This document shows positions 1-6,374 of a stretch of DNA of 27,282 nt, piece by piece. The notes beneath the pieces are model-generated. The model saw nothing but the letters and a program-made list of their open reading frames with translations, had not been told where the DNA came from and searched no databases. Both the position numbers and the translations under genes were made by a program. How positions within the stretch are numbered: the first letter of the stretch is position 1; each line of letters opens with the position of its first letter. This DNA is from a virus: IMG/VR virus record IMGVR_UViG_3300031670_000658, positions 1 to 27,282 of that record, one strand, 5' to 3'.

Positions 1-1524
1 GGACATGATCCCGAAACCGTTCGCAACCTCCTGAATGAAGTCGAGAGCTTCGTCCGCTCGCTAGCGCACCCCATCGTAGTCGAGGATGAAGTCGATCTGT
101 TCGATCTCACCTCGACCGAGTGGCGGCTGACGCTCGAATTCGACAAGCTGCTTTTTGAAGCCTGGAATCCAAGCCGTTCTGTGGCGCGGCGGGTGGAAGA
201 ACTGGCTTATCGCGACGGCGGGAAGCTCGGCCTTTTTGTGCGGCGTCCTCATGCCAAGGCATCGAGCGTTCTGGAATTTCGTGAACTCCATCTCGCCGAG
301 CGCCGGGGCAGGGAAGAGGGCAGGTCTGTTTTCCGCAGGGAGTTCGTGGCCATGCTCGAACGAGAGTATCCCGGCTGGCGGCGTGAATACGTCAGCAATC
401 GCTCCGACCGCGAGCATTCTTTCTCCACCTGGTACACCCGAGGTTTGGCGCGGCAGGGACGGACTGCCTGGGCTTTTATCGGACTCAGCGAGGACGAGGC
501 CGTTGCAGCCGCTGACGCTGCGTTGGCGTTCGGCTTGATCTGGCTCGACTGGCTGCGAAGCCGGTCAGACAAGACCGTGGTTTCTAAGCTCCGGGTTTAC
601 ATGCCGCGCGAGGCCGTTGAACTCAATGCGCAGCGAGCGAAGTGCCTCAACCATCGGGCGGTGCAGTTGGAACTGTTCGAATGGAACCGCGGCGACCCGC
701 ATCCCCGATTGCTTGATCTCGAAAAGTATCGCAGCGTCGAAACGCGGCTTGTGCCCCGCCGGTCCAGCGAATCGCTGGTCAATAGGCACCGCGATATGCT
801 GCGCAATTTTCTAGGAGACAAAGTGGACCGGCTCGTGATCGTGGCCGATGCTGCCGGAGGTTTTGTTTCCGTGCGCGTCGAGGGCCTTGAGGTGGCGCGC
901 GTGGAAGGAGACCTTTCGCCGCGGGTTTATTTCGGCCTGGAGGGAAGCGTTCGGAGATTGGACGAGGCCGGCCAGGAGGAATTTCAGAACTTCATTTCCC
1001 TGGTGCTCAGCCGCCGTAACGCCGCCGGTGCCGATACTTCCGATCAATTCTACCGTCTGCAATCCGAGCGTTGGCTTGAAAGCTTGCTGGTGAGGGACAT
1101 TACCAAAATTGATCCCAGCCTTTCCCCGGACTTCGTATATCCGCAAGTGCCGGCATTCTCCCGAACGGATCGCGGCGTGATTGACATCCTGAGCGTCACG
1201 CGGGGCGGCAGGCTGGCGGTGATTGAACTGAAGCTTCAGGAAGAAATCAATCTGCCTTTCCAGGCGCTCGATTATTGGCAGCGCGTGGAGACGCTCCGCC
1301 AACAGGCGAAGTTTCAGGACTTCGGATACTTTTCCGGCTTGTCACTCACGGGCGCACCGGCCTTGCTGTATCTGGTCGCGCCCGCCTTCCGGTTCCATTC
1401 CACGACCGCTCGCCTGCTTCGTTACCTTGATCCCTCGATTGCCGTGATCCAGGTGGGAATCAACGTTCAGTGGCGGCGGGGCATCAAGATCCTCTTCAGG
1501 CGCGAAGGGCGCAAGGCCTCCTGA
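1..1524 (+). CDS. Partial protein with PD-(D/E)XK nuclease-like C-terminal domain
   Basis: The frame is open from the first base of the window, so the true start lies upstream; 507 codons are visible before TGA at 1522-1524. I do not recognise the full-length family. The last third has the layout of a PD-(D/E)XK nuclease core: an Asp in GVIDILSV (near visible residue 395), then a hydrophobic strand ending in IELK (near residue 410), followed by a helix (FQALDYWQRVE). That is the D...ExK pattern of restriction-like and NucS/DUF91-like endonucleases. The preceding region is charged, without signal peptide or membrane segment, so the protein is predicted to be cytoplasmic. It converges on dtd and is probably host chromosome rather than phage. 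A nuclease role is inferred from the motif only. Confidence 0.7.
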   Translation, partial: GHDPETVRNLLNEVESFVRSLAHPIVVEDEVDLFDLTSTEWRLTLEFDKLLFEAWNPSRSVARRVEELAYRDGGKLGLFVRRPHAKASSVLEFRELHLAERRGREEGRSVFRREFVAMLEREYPGWRREYVSNRSDREHSFSTWYTRGLARQGRTAWAFIGLSEDEAVAAADAALAFGLIWLDWLRSRSDKTVVSKLRVYMPREAVELNAQRAKCLNHRAVQLELFEWNRGDPHPRLLDLEKYRSVETRLVPRRSSESLVNRHRDMLRNFLGDKVDRLVIVADAAGGFVSVRVEGLEVARVEGDLSPRVYFGLEGSVRRLDEAGQEEFQNFISLVLSRRNAAGADTSDQFYRLQSERWLESLLVRDITKIDPSLSPDFVYPQVPAFSRTDRGVIDILSVTRGGRLAVIELKLQEEINLPFQALDYWQRVETLRQQAKFQDFGYFSGLSLTGAPALLYLVAPAFRFHSTTARLLRYLDPSIAVIQVGINVQWRRGIKILFRREGRKAS

Positions 1525-1525
1525 T

Positions 1526-1594
1526 GCGAGGCGCGCCTCGCCCCGAAGTGAATACCAAGGAGCAAGGGTGAGTTATCGTTTGGGCGTTCACTTC
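1526..1594. terminator. Inverted repeats between two convergent genes
   Basis: Just after the stop of the first gene there is a perfect 16-base palindrome, GCGAGGCGCGCCTCGC (1526-1541). It is followed by GAAGTGAA (1545-1552), which pairs with TTCACTTC (1587-1594) at the 3' end of dtd. The position between two convergent genes suits a bidirectional terminator, but there is no clear T-tract, so this is a weak call. Confidence 0.3.
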
Positions 1595-2042
1595 AAAAGG
1601 CTCGGTCGGAATCGAGCAGCAAGGTTACCGGCCCGTCGTTCGTGAGTTCAACGTCCATCGTGGCCTGGAACTCACCTGTTTCAACTTTCACCCCCATTGC
1701 TGCGATGGATTGCGCAAAGGCGTGATAGAGCGGCCGGGCTTCGTCGGGCGGTGCAGCCTGAAGGTAACTTGGCCGGCGGCCCTTGCGGCAATCGCCGTAG
1801 AGGGTGAACTCCGACACCACCAGCGCTGCGCCGCCAGCTTCGCGGAGGTCGCGGTTCATCCGGCCCCGATCGTCATTGAATATCCGTAAGCGCACGATCC
1901 TCTCCGCCAAGAGCTTTCCAGTCTCCCGCGTATCGTCCTTGGCGATCGCGACCAGCACCAGCACTCCCGGCCCTATTCGGCCAATCGTTTGCCCTTCCAC
2001 CCGTACCTCTGCGCGCTTCACGCGCTGGACCACGGCTCGCAT
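1593..2042 (-). CDS. dtd: D-aminoacyl-tRNA deacylase
   Basis: Encodes a 149-residue protein matching the usual DTD length of about 145-150. DTD hydrolyses D-amino acids (and Gly from mischarged tRNA-Ala) off tRNAs in the cytoplasm, a translation proofreading step. Recognition rests on the N-terminus MRAVVQRVKRAEV, the catalytic-site motif SEFTLYGD (SQFTL in E. coli) near residue 79, and the C-terminal cis-Pro motif NDGPVTLL near residue 136. The frame stays open 20 codons further upstream, but the family start is MRAVVQRV at 2042, preceded by a GGAGAGG ribosome-binding site. It is a host housekeeping gene, divergent from the phage late genes and convergent with the nuclease-like gene. Confidence 0.95.
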   Translation of the reverse strand: MRAVVQRVKRAEVRVEGQTIGRIGPGVLVLVAIAKDDTRETGKLLAERIVRLRIFNDDRGRMNRDLREAGGAALVVSEFTLYGDCRKGRRPSYLQAAPPDEARPLYHAFAQSIAAMGVKVETGEFQATMDVELTNDGPVTLLLDSDRAF

Positions 2043-2112
2043 AAGTTTTCGCTCCTCTCCAACTCCCATGTAAACTTTACCCGGTGTTGCGGATATGAAC
2101 AATATTGCACAT

Positions 2113-2142
2113 TTCGATAAGTTGGATCTTGCGCATTATAAT
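2113..2142 (+). promoter_or_regulatory. Possible promoter in AT-rich divergent gap
   Basis: The gap between dtd and the endolysin is much richer in A+T than its surroundings. It contains a perfect TATAAT (2137-2142) with a poor -35 candidate TTCGAT (2113-2118), spacing 18. Because the core reads ATTATAAT, a minus-strand -10 for dtd overlaps it. This is a plausible divergent promoter region, and also where host sequence gives way to phage sequence. Confidence 0.25.
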
Positions 2143-2297
2143 CTTAACTGCTTGATAATAAAGCGCCTATAAATTTCCTTCAAAAACGTCCCAGAAATCC
2201 CCATCGTCCCATTTCCAGGCGGTAGGCTAGAGTTGTGGATGGGACGAGGGCAGGGCCACCGAGGGTGGCTGCTTGAGGACACGTCCGTCCGATCCCA

Positions 2298-2305
2298 GGG
2301 GAGGG
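2298..2305 (+). promoter_or_regulatory. Ribosome-binding site deciding the endolysin start
   Basis: GGGGAGGG lies five bases before TTG 2311. It is the only strong Shine-Dalgarno match near any of the candidate starts of the endolysin gene. Confidence 0.5.
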
Positions 2306-2310
2306 TGTTT

Positions 2311-3036
2311 TTGCAGACGCATTCGAGTCCAGTCCAAGTTCCCTCGCGGCCCGTAGCGGGCTTGTTGCCGCCGGCTCAGGCTGCCGCGCAGACGCTTTCC
2401 GAGCAGCGGATGGTCGAGCGGGTTTTTGAACAATGTGACGCGGTGATTCGGGGAGCGTGCCAGTCATCTTCGGTGCCGCCCGAATTCCTCGGGGCGCTCG
2501 CGGCAAACGAATCGGGCGGCCGGGCGGACGCGACGCGTTTTGAGCCTGCGGTTTACCGGCATCTTCAGGCGGTGGCGAGCGGCAAATCGCCGGCCTTCGG
2601 AAGCCTGACGCTCCCCGCCCTGGACGCCGAAGCGGCCGAGCTTCTGCCGCCGAGCGACGCTGCGCTCCACGCACGCTATCTGACCCCGGCTTTTGGGGCG
2701 AACCACAAAGAGCAGATTCAAAGTTGTCCCGATGAAGTTTTGCGCGAGCTGGCGACCTCCTGGGGATACACGCAGATCATGGGCTACCACATGGTGGGGC
2801 GCGCGGGCACGGTGCGCGATCTTGTGGAGCCGCCCTTTCACTTCCGCGTGGCGATCGAGCTCTTATCCGAATTTGCGGCCGACTACCGGCTCGATCTCGG
2901 CCATGAAATTTCTGAGATGTTCCGCTGCTGGAACACCGGCCGGCCTTACGGCAAGACTTTTGACCCGAACTATGTTGAAAACGGGCTGCGACGCATGCGG
3001 ATTTACCGCGAGCTTCAGGCGGTTGCGGCCCGGTAA
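2311..3036 (+). CDS. Phage endolysin, lysozyme-like muramidase (putative)
   Basis: A 241-residue protein likely to cleave peptidoglycan at lysis. The lysozyme-like signature is a candidate catalytic Glu in LAANESGG, closely followed by RFEPAVYRHL. Downstream comes SWGYTQIMGYHM, equivalent to the SWGxxQIMG motif of the N-acetylmuramidase (DUF3380-type) and SLT/goose-lysozyme superfamily. A late RCWNTG...Y segment fits the same fold. I chose TTG at 2311 because GGGGAGGG (2298-2305) sits five bases upstream. The frame is open back to TTG 2233, but that extension lacks a good ribosome-binding site and looks non-coding. ATG 2410 is a third option. There is no signal peptide, so export would need a holin; holin-like genes follow directly. 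First gene of the phage block. Confidence 0.75.
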   Translation: MQTHSSPVQVPSRPVAGLLPPAQAAAQTLSEQRMVERVFEQCDAVIRGACQSSSVPPEFLGALAANESGGRADATRFEPAVYRHLQAVASGKSPAFGSLTLPALDAEAAELLPPSDAALHARYLTPAFGANHKEQIQSCPDEVLRELATSWGYTQIMGYHMVGRAGTVRDLVEPPFHFRVAIELLSEFAADYRLDLGHEISEMFRCWNTGRPYGKTFDPNYVENGLRRMRIYRELQAVAAR

Positions 3037-3054
3037 CCGGAGAGGAGAAGATCG

Positions 3055-3198
3055 ATGCCCTATTTGCTGACCTTTGTTTGCGGACTTGCGGCGGGAGTTG
3101 TGCTGAACGCACTGCTTGAGAAGCGGGCCGTTGGTGAAATCCAGAAGCTGCACGTTTTTGTAGCGGCAGAGCTTCAGAAGCTTGCCGCCAAGCTGTAG
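3055..3198 (+). CDS. 47-residue membrane-anchored small phage protein
   Basis: A short ORF starting at ATG 3055, 18 bases after the endolysin stop, with a strong GGAGAGGAG ribosome-binding site. The protein begins MPYLLTFVCGLAAGVVLNAL, a single hydrophobic N-terminal segment, followed by an amphipathic Glu/Lys/Gln-rich helix of about 25 residues ending KLAAKL. The position in the lysis cassette and the topology suggest a holin/antiholin accessory or small scaffold peptide, but there is no recognisable family. Good start signals, coding-like composition and tight spacing support it as real. Confidence 0.6.
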   Translation: MPYLLTFVCGLAAGVVLNALLEKRAVGEIQKLHVFVAAELQKLAAKL

Positions 3199-3210
3199 AG
3201 CCCTGCATCC

Positions 3211-3280
3211 GTAGGGGCGGGTTTCAAACCCGCCCCGGCACGAACCCTGACGAAAGGGCGGGTCGGAGACCCGCCCCTAC
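3211..3280. repeat. GTAGGGG-type palindromic repeat, two-arm form
   Basis: A 70-base element: a left palindrome starting GTAGGGGCGGGT, a spacer containing CACGAACCCTGACGAAA, and a right palindrome ending ACCCGCCCCTAC. It is the first of ten copies in the window and lies between the 47-residue protein and the holin-like gene. Confidence 0.9.
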
Positions 3281-3317
3281 CAACGCGCGGCGGGGATGCC
3301 GCAGGCATAGGAAAGCG

Positions 3318-3539
3318 ATGCGATTTATCAGCCAGCTTTTTTCGGAATCCGGAGAGGCAAGTTACGGGCGTACGGCGTCATTTATAACGCTCTTGGTGGC
3401 GATGGGCTGGATTTCTTACCTTGTCTGGAAGACTCATGAGCTTCCGCACCTTGAGGGCGTCACGGCATTCATTTCCATGCTTTACGGCCTCAGCAAGACC
3501 GGAGAGACCGTACAACGCGTGATGGGGAAAAAACAGTGA
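3318..3539 (+). CDS. Small holin-like membrane protein
   Basis: A 73-residue protein with one clear membrane span (ITLLVAMGWISYLVW, residues about 23-37) and a second weaker hydrophobic stretch (GVTAFISMLYGLS, about 47-59), ending in basic RVMGKKQ. Size, two potential spans, charged C-terminus and position between the endolysin and a spanin-like gene fit a class II-type holin. The stop overlaps the GTG start of the next gene (GTGA), so the two are probably translationally coupled. ATG 3318 has an AGGAAAG ribosome-binding site. The holin role is inferred from position and topology. Confidence 0.6.
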   Translation: MRFISQLFSESGEASYGRTASFITLLVAMGWISYLVWKTHELPHLEGVTAFISMLYGLSKTGETVQRVMGKKQ

Positions 3540-3991
3540 ATTTGAAGTCTTGGGTCAATCCGATTGTCGTATGGCTGAATCCGTTCCTGGGCCTGGCCCG
3601 GCGGATTTCCGTGTGGGTTGGGGCGGCATGTCTCGGACTCGCCGTCCTTTGGTTGCACCAGCATGACGCGCGGATTCGCCAAAACGCCGTGCTGGCCCAG
3701 GCGCAAAGCGCAACGGCCGCCGAGGTTGCAAACCTCAAAAAGCAAGCCACGGCAAACGTTGAAGCGGCGAACGTCGAGAACGCCCGGACGATCCAGAAGC
3801 TCGAGGCGCGCCGCCAGGAGCTTGAGCAACAAGACCAGAAACTTACGGCGCGGCTTGCATCACTCGGCAAAGCAGAGCAGGAGCAAGCCCAGCGGGTGGC
3901 CACCCTTCCCACATCGGAAGTGGTGACACGGGTGGCCGCCCAGCTTGGGCTGGGTTCGGAAGACCTCGCGCCCGCTGTCGGTGCGCGGTAG
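3536..3991 (+). CDS. Spanin-like coiled-coil protein, N-terminal piece (interrupted)
   Basis: 151 residues starting at GTG 3536 inside the previous stop. A membrane anchor (residues about 25-42, VWVGAACLGLAVLWLHQ) is followed by a long Ala/Gln/Glu-rich coiled coil (about 48-130), the layout of Rz-type inner-membrane spanins that bridge the periplasm at lysis. The reading frame ends at a TAG (3989-3991) that belongs to a palindromic repeat. The same frame reopens after the repeat pair and continues into another helical segment (4166-4504). I read this as the N-terminal part of one gene broken by repeat insertion. Whether this part still works alone is unknown. Confidence 0.65.
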   Translation: MNLKSWVNPIVVWLNPFLGLARRISVWVGAACLGLAVLWLHQHDARIRQNAVLAQAQSATAAEVANLKKQATANVEAANVENARTIQKLEARRQELEQQDQKLTARLASLGKAEQEQAQRVATLPTSEVVTRVAAQLGLGSEDLAPAVGAR

Positions 3992-4058
3992 GAGCGGGTT
4001 CGAAACCCGCCCTGACACGGACCCTGACGAAAGGGCGGGTCACAGGCCCCGCCCCTAC
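3988..4058. repeat. GTAGGGG-type repeat, first of a tandem pair
   Basis: A diverged copy (starting GTAGGAGCGGGT) whose TAG ends the upstream spanin-like reading frame. It also contains two in-frame TGA codons. A 21-base spacer separates it from the next copy. Confidence 0.9.
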
Positions 4059-4079
4059 GGAAGCGGACCGAAAGGAACA

Positions 4080-4149
4080 GTAGGGGCGGGTTCGAAACCC
4101 GCCCCGGTACGAACCCTGACGAAAGGGCGGGTCACAGACCCGCCCCTAC
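4080..4149. repeat. GTAGGGG-type repeat, second of a tandem pair
   Basis: A two-arm copy. In the frame of the interrupted spanin-like gene it is fully open and reads RGGFETRP-GTNPDERAG-HRPAPT before rejoining the gene, so this copy could be tolerated as coding sequence. Confidence 0.9.
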
Positions 4150-4165
4150 AACCTCGGAGATTTCC

Positions 4166-4504
4166 GTGCTTCCCTTAAGCGCGTCCGGCGCCCGCAAGGT
4201 TGAGACGGCGCTGGTGGAGCTCGATGCCTGCCGGAGCGAGAGCCAGGTTGAAGAGCAGCAGATCTCGAACTGCCGCGAACGCGCGGCGACAGACGCTGCC
4301 ACGATCGAGCAGCAGGGAGACTCGATCGGCAAGCTGAACCAGGCGCTTGCGGCCAAGGACCGGATTCTCGCGCGGCAGGAAACCTTGTACAAGGCTGAGT
4401 TGCAAGCGGCGCGCGGAACCTTTTGGGGCCGCCTGGCGCGCACGTCGAAGCACGTCGCAATCGGCGTGATGGTGGGCGTGGCCATCGGGGTGGCCGTCCG
4501 ATGA
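4166..4504 (+). CDS. Spanin-like protein, C-terminal piece downstream of repeat insertion
   Basis: The frame is shared with the 3536-3991 piece and opens upstream of GTG 4166 (acc tcg gag at 4151). The protein reads LPLSASGARKVETALVELDAC, then a charged coiled coil with paired Cys (DAC...SNC), then a C-terminal hydrophobic Gly/Val/Ala stretch (AIGVMVGVAIGVAVR). Conserved-looking helix register and low stop density suggest genuine former coding sequence. The GTG lacks a good ribosome-binding site, so it may be untranslated remnant. Its stop overlaps the ATG of the next gene (ATGATG), a remnant of operon coupling. Confidence 0.55.
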   Translation: MLPLSASGARKVETALVELDACRSESQVEEQQISNCRERAATDAATIEQQGDSIGKLNQALAAKDRILARQETLYKAELQAARGTFWGRLARTSKHVAIGVMVGVAIGVAVR

Positions 4505-4848
4505 TGCCGGAAGACTTGACGCAAATGGCGTTGTGGTGGGGGCCCGGGGTGCTGTTGCTTCTGACGTTTGCCTACGGGTTTTTGCATCTGGCGCGGGTTT
4601 GGATTGAGCGAAGCATGGACACCAAGCGCCAGCAGATGGAAAGCGCGTTCGGAATGGCGGAACAGTACGTCAAGCAGTTCTTGAACGCGCAGAGGTCGCA
4701 GGCCGACGCGCTTTCGCGGCTTGCCACTTCGGTTGAGCGGAGCGATTCGCGCGACAGCCTTGAGCACCAGCAGATCCTGATTGCGCTCCGGGCGATGCAC
4801 CAGGACATCGAGCGCCTGATTCGCCAGCCGGTGGAACCGCTCGGATAG
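4501..4848 (+). CDS. Membrane protein with coiled coil (Mu DUF2730-like position)
   Basis: 115 residues from ATG 4501, overlapping the previous stop by four bases. The longer open frame back to 4423 overlaps another gene and lacks a start signal, so I reject it. A membrane span (residues about 11-30, WWGPGVLLLLTFAYGFLHLA) is followed by a long helical region (RQQMESAFGMAEQYVKQFLN to AMHQDIERLIRQP). Mu-like phages carry a comparable small membrane coiled-coil protein (gp25, DUF2730) just before the gp26/gp27 packaging genes, and the position here is the same. The family assignment is by position and architecture only. Confidence 0.6.
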   Translation: MMPEDLTQMALWWGPGVLLLLTFAYGFLHLARVWIERSMDTKRQQMESAFGMAEQYVKQFLNAQRSQADALSRLATSVERSDSRDSLEHQQILIALRAMHQDIERLIRQPVEPLG

Positions 4849-4869
4849 TCGATTGGAGGAGAAGAGCCG

Positions 4870-5253
4870 ATGCAGGGCAAGACGGTTCAAGAGGACCAAG
4901 CTGAAGGCTTGAGCCAAACCACCAGGAGTGAACACCCCATGACGAGCACCTTGAGGCAGATGGAAATCATACGAGGCAAGATTCTGTATTACCTGAAATT
5001 GATCTATCCGCAGTCGGCAACCCTTCCGTTGCTGCAAGGCGAGCTGGACATCTTCGGCTATCCGGTGCCCATGGAGGATCTGGATTTCCATGTTGCCTAC
5101 CTGTCCGAAAAGGGTTTGGTCAATCTCGAAAACGTCCGCGGACCCCAGGCTCGCCGCTACGTCACCCTGGTCAAGATTACCGCCAAGGGCATTGATTACT
5201 TTGACGGGCGCTTGCCCGCGGACGAAGGGGTTTATCTGGAGCCGGGGCAATGA
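4870..5253 (+). CDS. Winged-helix phage protein (Mu gp26-like position)
   Basis: The conserved-looking core TLRQMEIIRGKILYYLKLIYP, LPLLQGELDIFGYPV and EDLDFHVAYLSEKGLV resembles a winged helix: three helices and a recognition-type segment, then a wing with YVTLVKITAKGIDYFDG. Mu-like late operons carry a small winged-helix protein at this place, ahead of the small terminase. Its role is unclear, possibly DNA binding or regulatory. Two starts are possible: ATG 4870 (127 residues, GGAGGAG ribosome-binding site), used here as the longest, and ATG 4939 (104 residues, AGGAG eight to nine bases upstream). The core begins at the second, so 4939 may be the native start. Confidence 0.65.
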   Translation: MQGKTVQEDQAEGLSQTTRSEHPMTSTLRQMEIIRGKILYYLKLIYPQSATLPLLQGELDIFGYPVPMEDLDFHVAYLSEKGLVNLENVRGPQARRYVTLVKITAKGIDYFDGRLPADEGVYLEPGQ

Positions 5254-5257
5254 ACTT

Positions 5258-5333
5258 GTAGGGGCGGGTCTCTCCGACCCGCCCCTGTCGATGGCACGGA
5301 TGGGATCTGGGCGGGTCACAGACCCGCCCCTAC
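5258..5333. repeat. GTAGGGG-type repeat, diverged
   Basis: A two-arm copy with a divergent spacer (TGTCGATGGCACGGATGGGA) in place of the usual CACGAACCCTGACG. It occupies almost all of the gap upstream of the small terminase gene. Confidence 0.85.
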
Positions 5334-5344
5334 GGGTATCGAAC

Positions 5345-6160
5345 ATGGAGCAGAAGAAACGACAAATCGGGAAGACGGAAAAGGCGCAAGAGGCCAAGGC
5401 TGCAAACGCACCCATTGCGGACCTTACTGTAGCGGCGGTCTGCGACCGGCGGCCGTCCGCGGCCGTCGTCGACGGCAAGCCCTGCTTACTTGATCGCCGG
5501 ATTGACGAGCCGGCCAACCCGGAGAACAAACCCGCGAGCGATGTGGCGCAACTTCCCGCCGATCTCATGGAGCTGGTGGAGCGCATGCTGACCGAGGGCG
5601 CAACTTTTGAAGATGTGTATGAAGCGGTGAACGAGCGCGGCGGCCCCACCGTGACCCTCCAGGCGATCCAGAATTTTTACCGTGGAAACCTGGAGCTGCA
5701 GAAGCAGCGCATCCAGTTCCAGCTCGAACGCGCCCGGCAATTGAAAGAATCTTTTGCGCATCCGGAATCGGCGGAGGCGCAGCTTGCGAGCGCCGCCATC
5801 CTGACGGGGCTTCAGAGCCTGACGCGCAAGGGCGCGGAACTGACCCTGCGCGATTCCATGCGGGCAAGGCTCGAGCGGGAAAACCTGCTTCTGAAACAGG
5901 ATTTGCTGCGGCTGAAAGTGGCGCGCGAAGCGGAAGACCAGCGCTTGCGGCGCACCAAAATGTACGCGGAACTGATCAAGTGGCAGGCCGCAAAGATCAA
6001 GCTCCAGCAATTGCGCCGGCAATTGATGCAGGAAGGCAAAAGCAAAGTGCTGGGCCCGGAAGCGATGGAGAAAATCCAGGAGATTTACGGCCTGCTGCGC
6101 ATTCCGGTGGTGGCGCGCGACCCGGACCGAAAGGAACAGCCGCCCGGCGGGCAAGGGTAA
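5345..6160 (+). CDS. Small terminase subunit, Mu gp27-like (DUF3486)
   Basis: 271 residues from ATG 5345. The core QLPADLMELVERMLTEGATF...VTLQAIQNFYRGN (residues about 73-118) matches the DNA-recognition helix-turn-helix of Mu gp27-type small terminases: LP-xx-L, a helix, then a Y-containing recognition helix. It is followed by a very long charged helix (about 115-255) expected to oligomerise. It would bind the packaging site and load the large terminase. The first 70 residues are poorly conserved-looking and include a repeat-derived stretch (VAAVCDRRPSAAVV). No strong ribosome-binding site precedes ATG 5345 because a palindromic repeat lies there. The frame is open further upstream through that repeat, but only as overlap with the previous gene. 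Confidence 0.75.
   Translation: MEQKKRQIGKTEKAQEAKAANAPIADLTVAAVCDRRPSAAVVDGKPCLLDRRIDEPANPENKPASDVAQLPADLMELVERMLTEGATFEDVYEAVNERGGPTVTLQAIQNFYRGNLELQKQRIQFQLERARQLKESFAHPESAEAQLASAAILTGLQSLTRKGAELTLRDSMRARLERENLLLKQDLLRLKVAREAEDQRLRRTKMYAELIKWQAAKIKLQQLRRQLMQEGKSKVLGPEAMEKIQEIYGLLRIPVVARDPDRKEQPPGGQG
5427..5475. repeat. GTAGCGGCGG-type repeat inside the small terminase gene
   Basis: CTGTAGCGGCGGTCTGCGAC followed by CGGCCG-rich inverted sequence. The same opening CTGTAGCGGCGG recurs at 6161 outside genes. Here it is translated in frame near residues 28-44 of the small terminase. Confidence 0.5.
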
Positions 6161-6230
6161 CTGTAGCGGCGGCACGGGTTTTGTGCCGTGGGCATTTGGA
6201 TGAATTACGAATTACGAAGGACGAATTGCA
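6161..6230. repeat. GTAGCGGCGG hairpin and AATTACGAATTACG remnant
   Basis: Directly after the small terminase stop. CGGCAC (6170-6175) pairs with GTGCCG (6183-6188), and GAATTACGAATTACGAAGG follows from about 6202. These are partial copies of two repeat families found elsewhere in the window. Confidence 0.6.
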
Positions 6231-6289
6231 AAAAGAAGAGCAGCCTCGCGCAAAGTCGTCAAGGCGCAAAGAGACGAGCCCCCTGAATT

Positions 6290-6359
6290 GTAGGGGCGGG
6301 TTTCGAACCCGCCCTGGCACGAACCCTGACGAAAGGGCGGGTCCGAGACCCGCCCCTAC
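6290..6359. repeat. GTAGGGG-type repeat, two-arm form
   Basis: A 70-base copy ending 15 bases before the large terminase ATG, leaving little room for a ribosome-binding site; none is obvious. Confidence 0.9.
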
Positions 6360-6374
6360 AGAAACGGATTTGTG

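Noticed and set aside
3211-4149. CRISPR array or clustered regulatory array
   Set aside because: The repeats are palindromic, irregularly spaced, spread over 10 kb and partly inside genes. Spacers are near-identical to each other, the opposite of CRISPR spacers, and no cas gene is present.
4132-5649. Long minus-strand open frame (505 codons) opposite lysis and packaging genes
   Set aside because: It is antisense to several plus-strand genes with clear starts, family motifs and operon overlaps, and runs through palindromic repeats. Its protein is low-quality, basic and Ser/Arg-rich, as expected for a high-G+C shadow.
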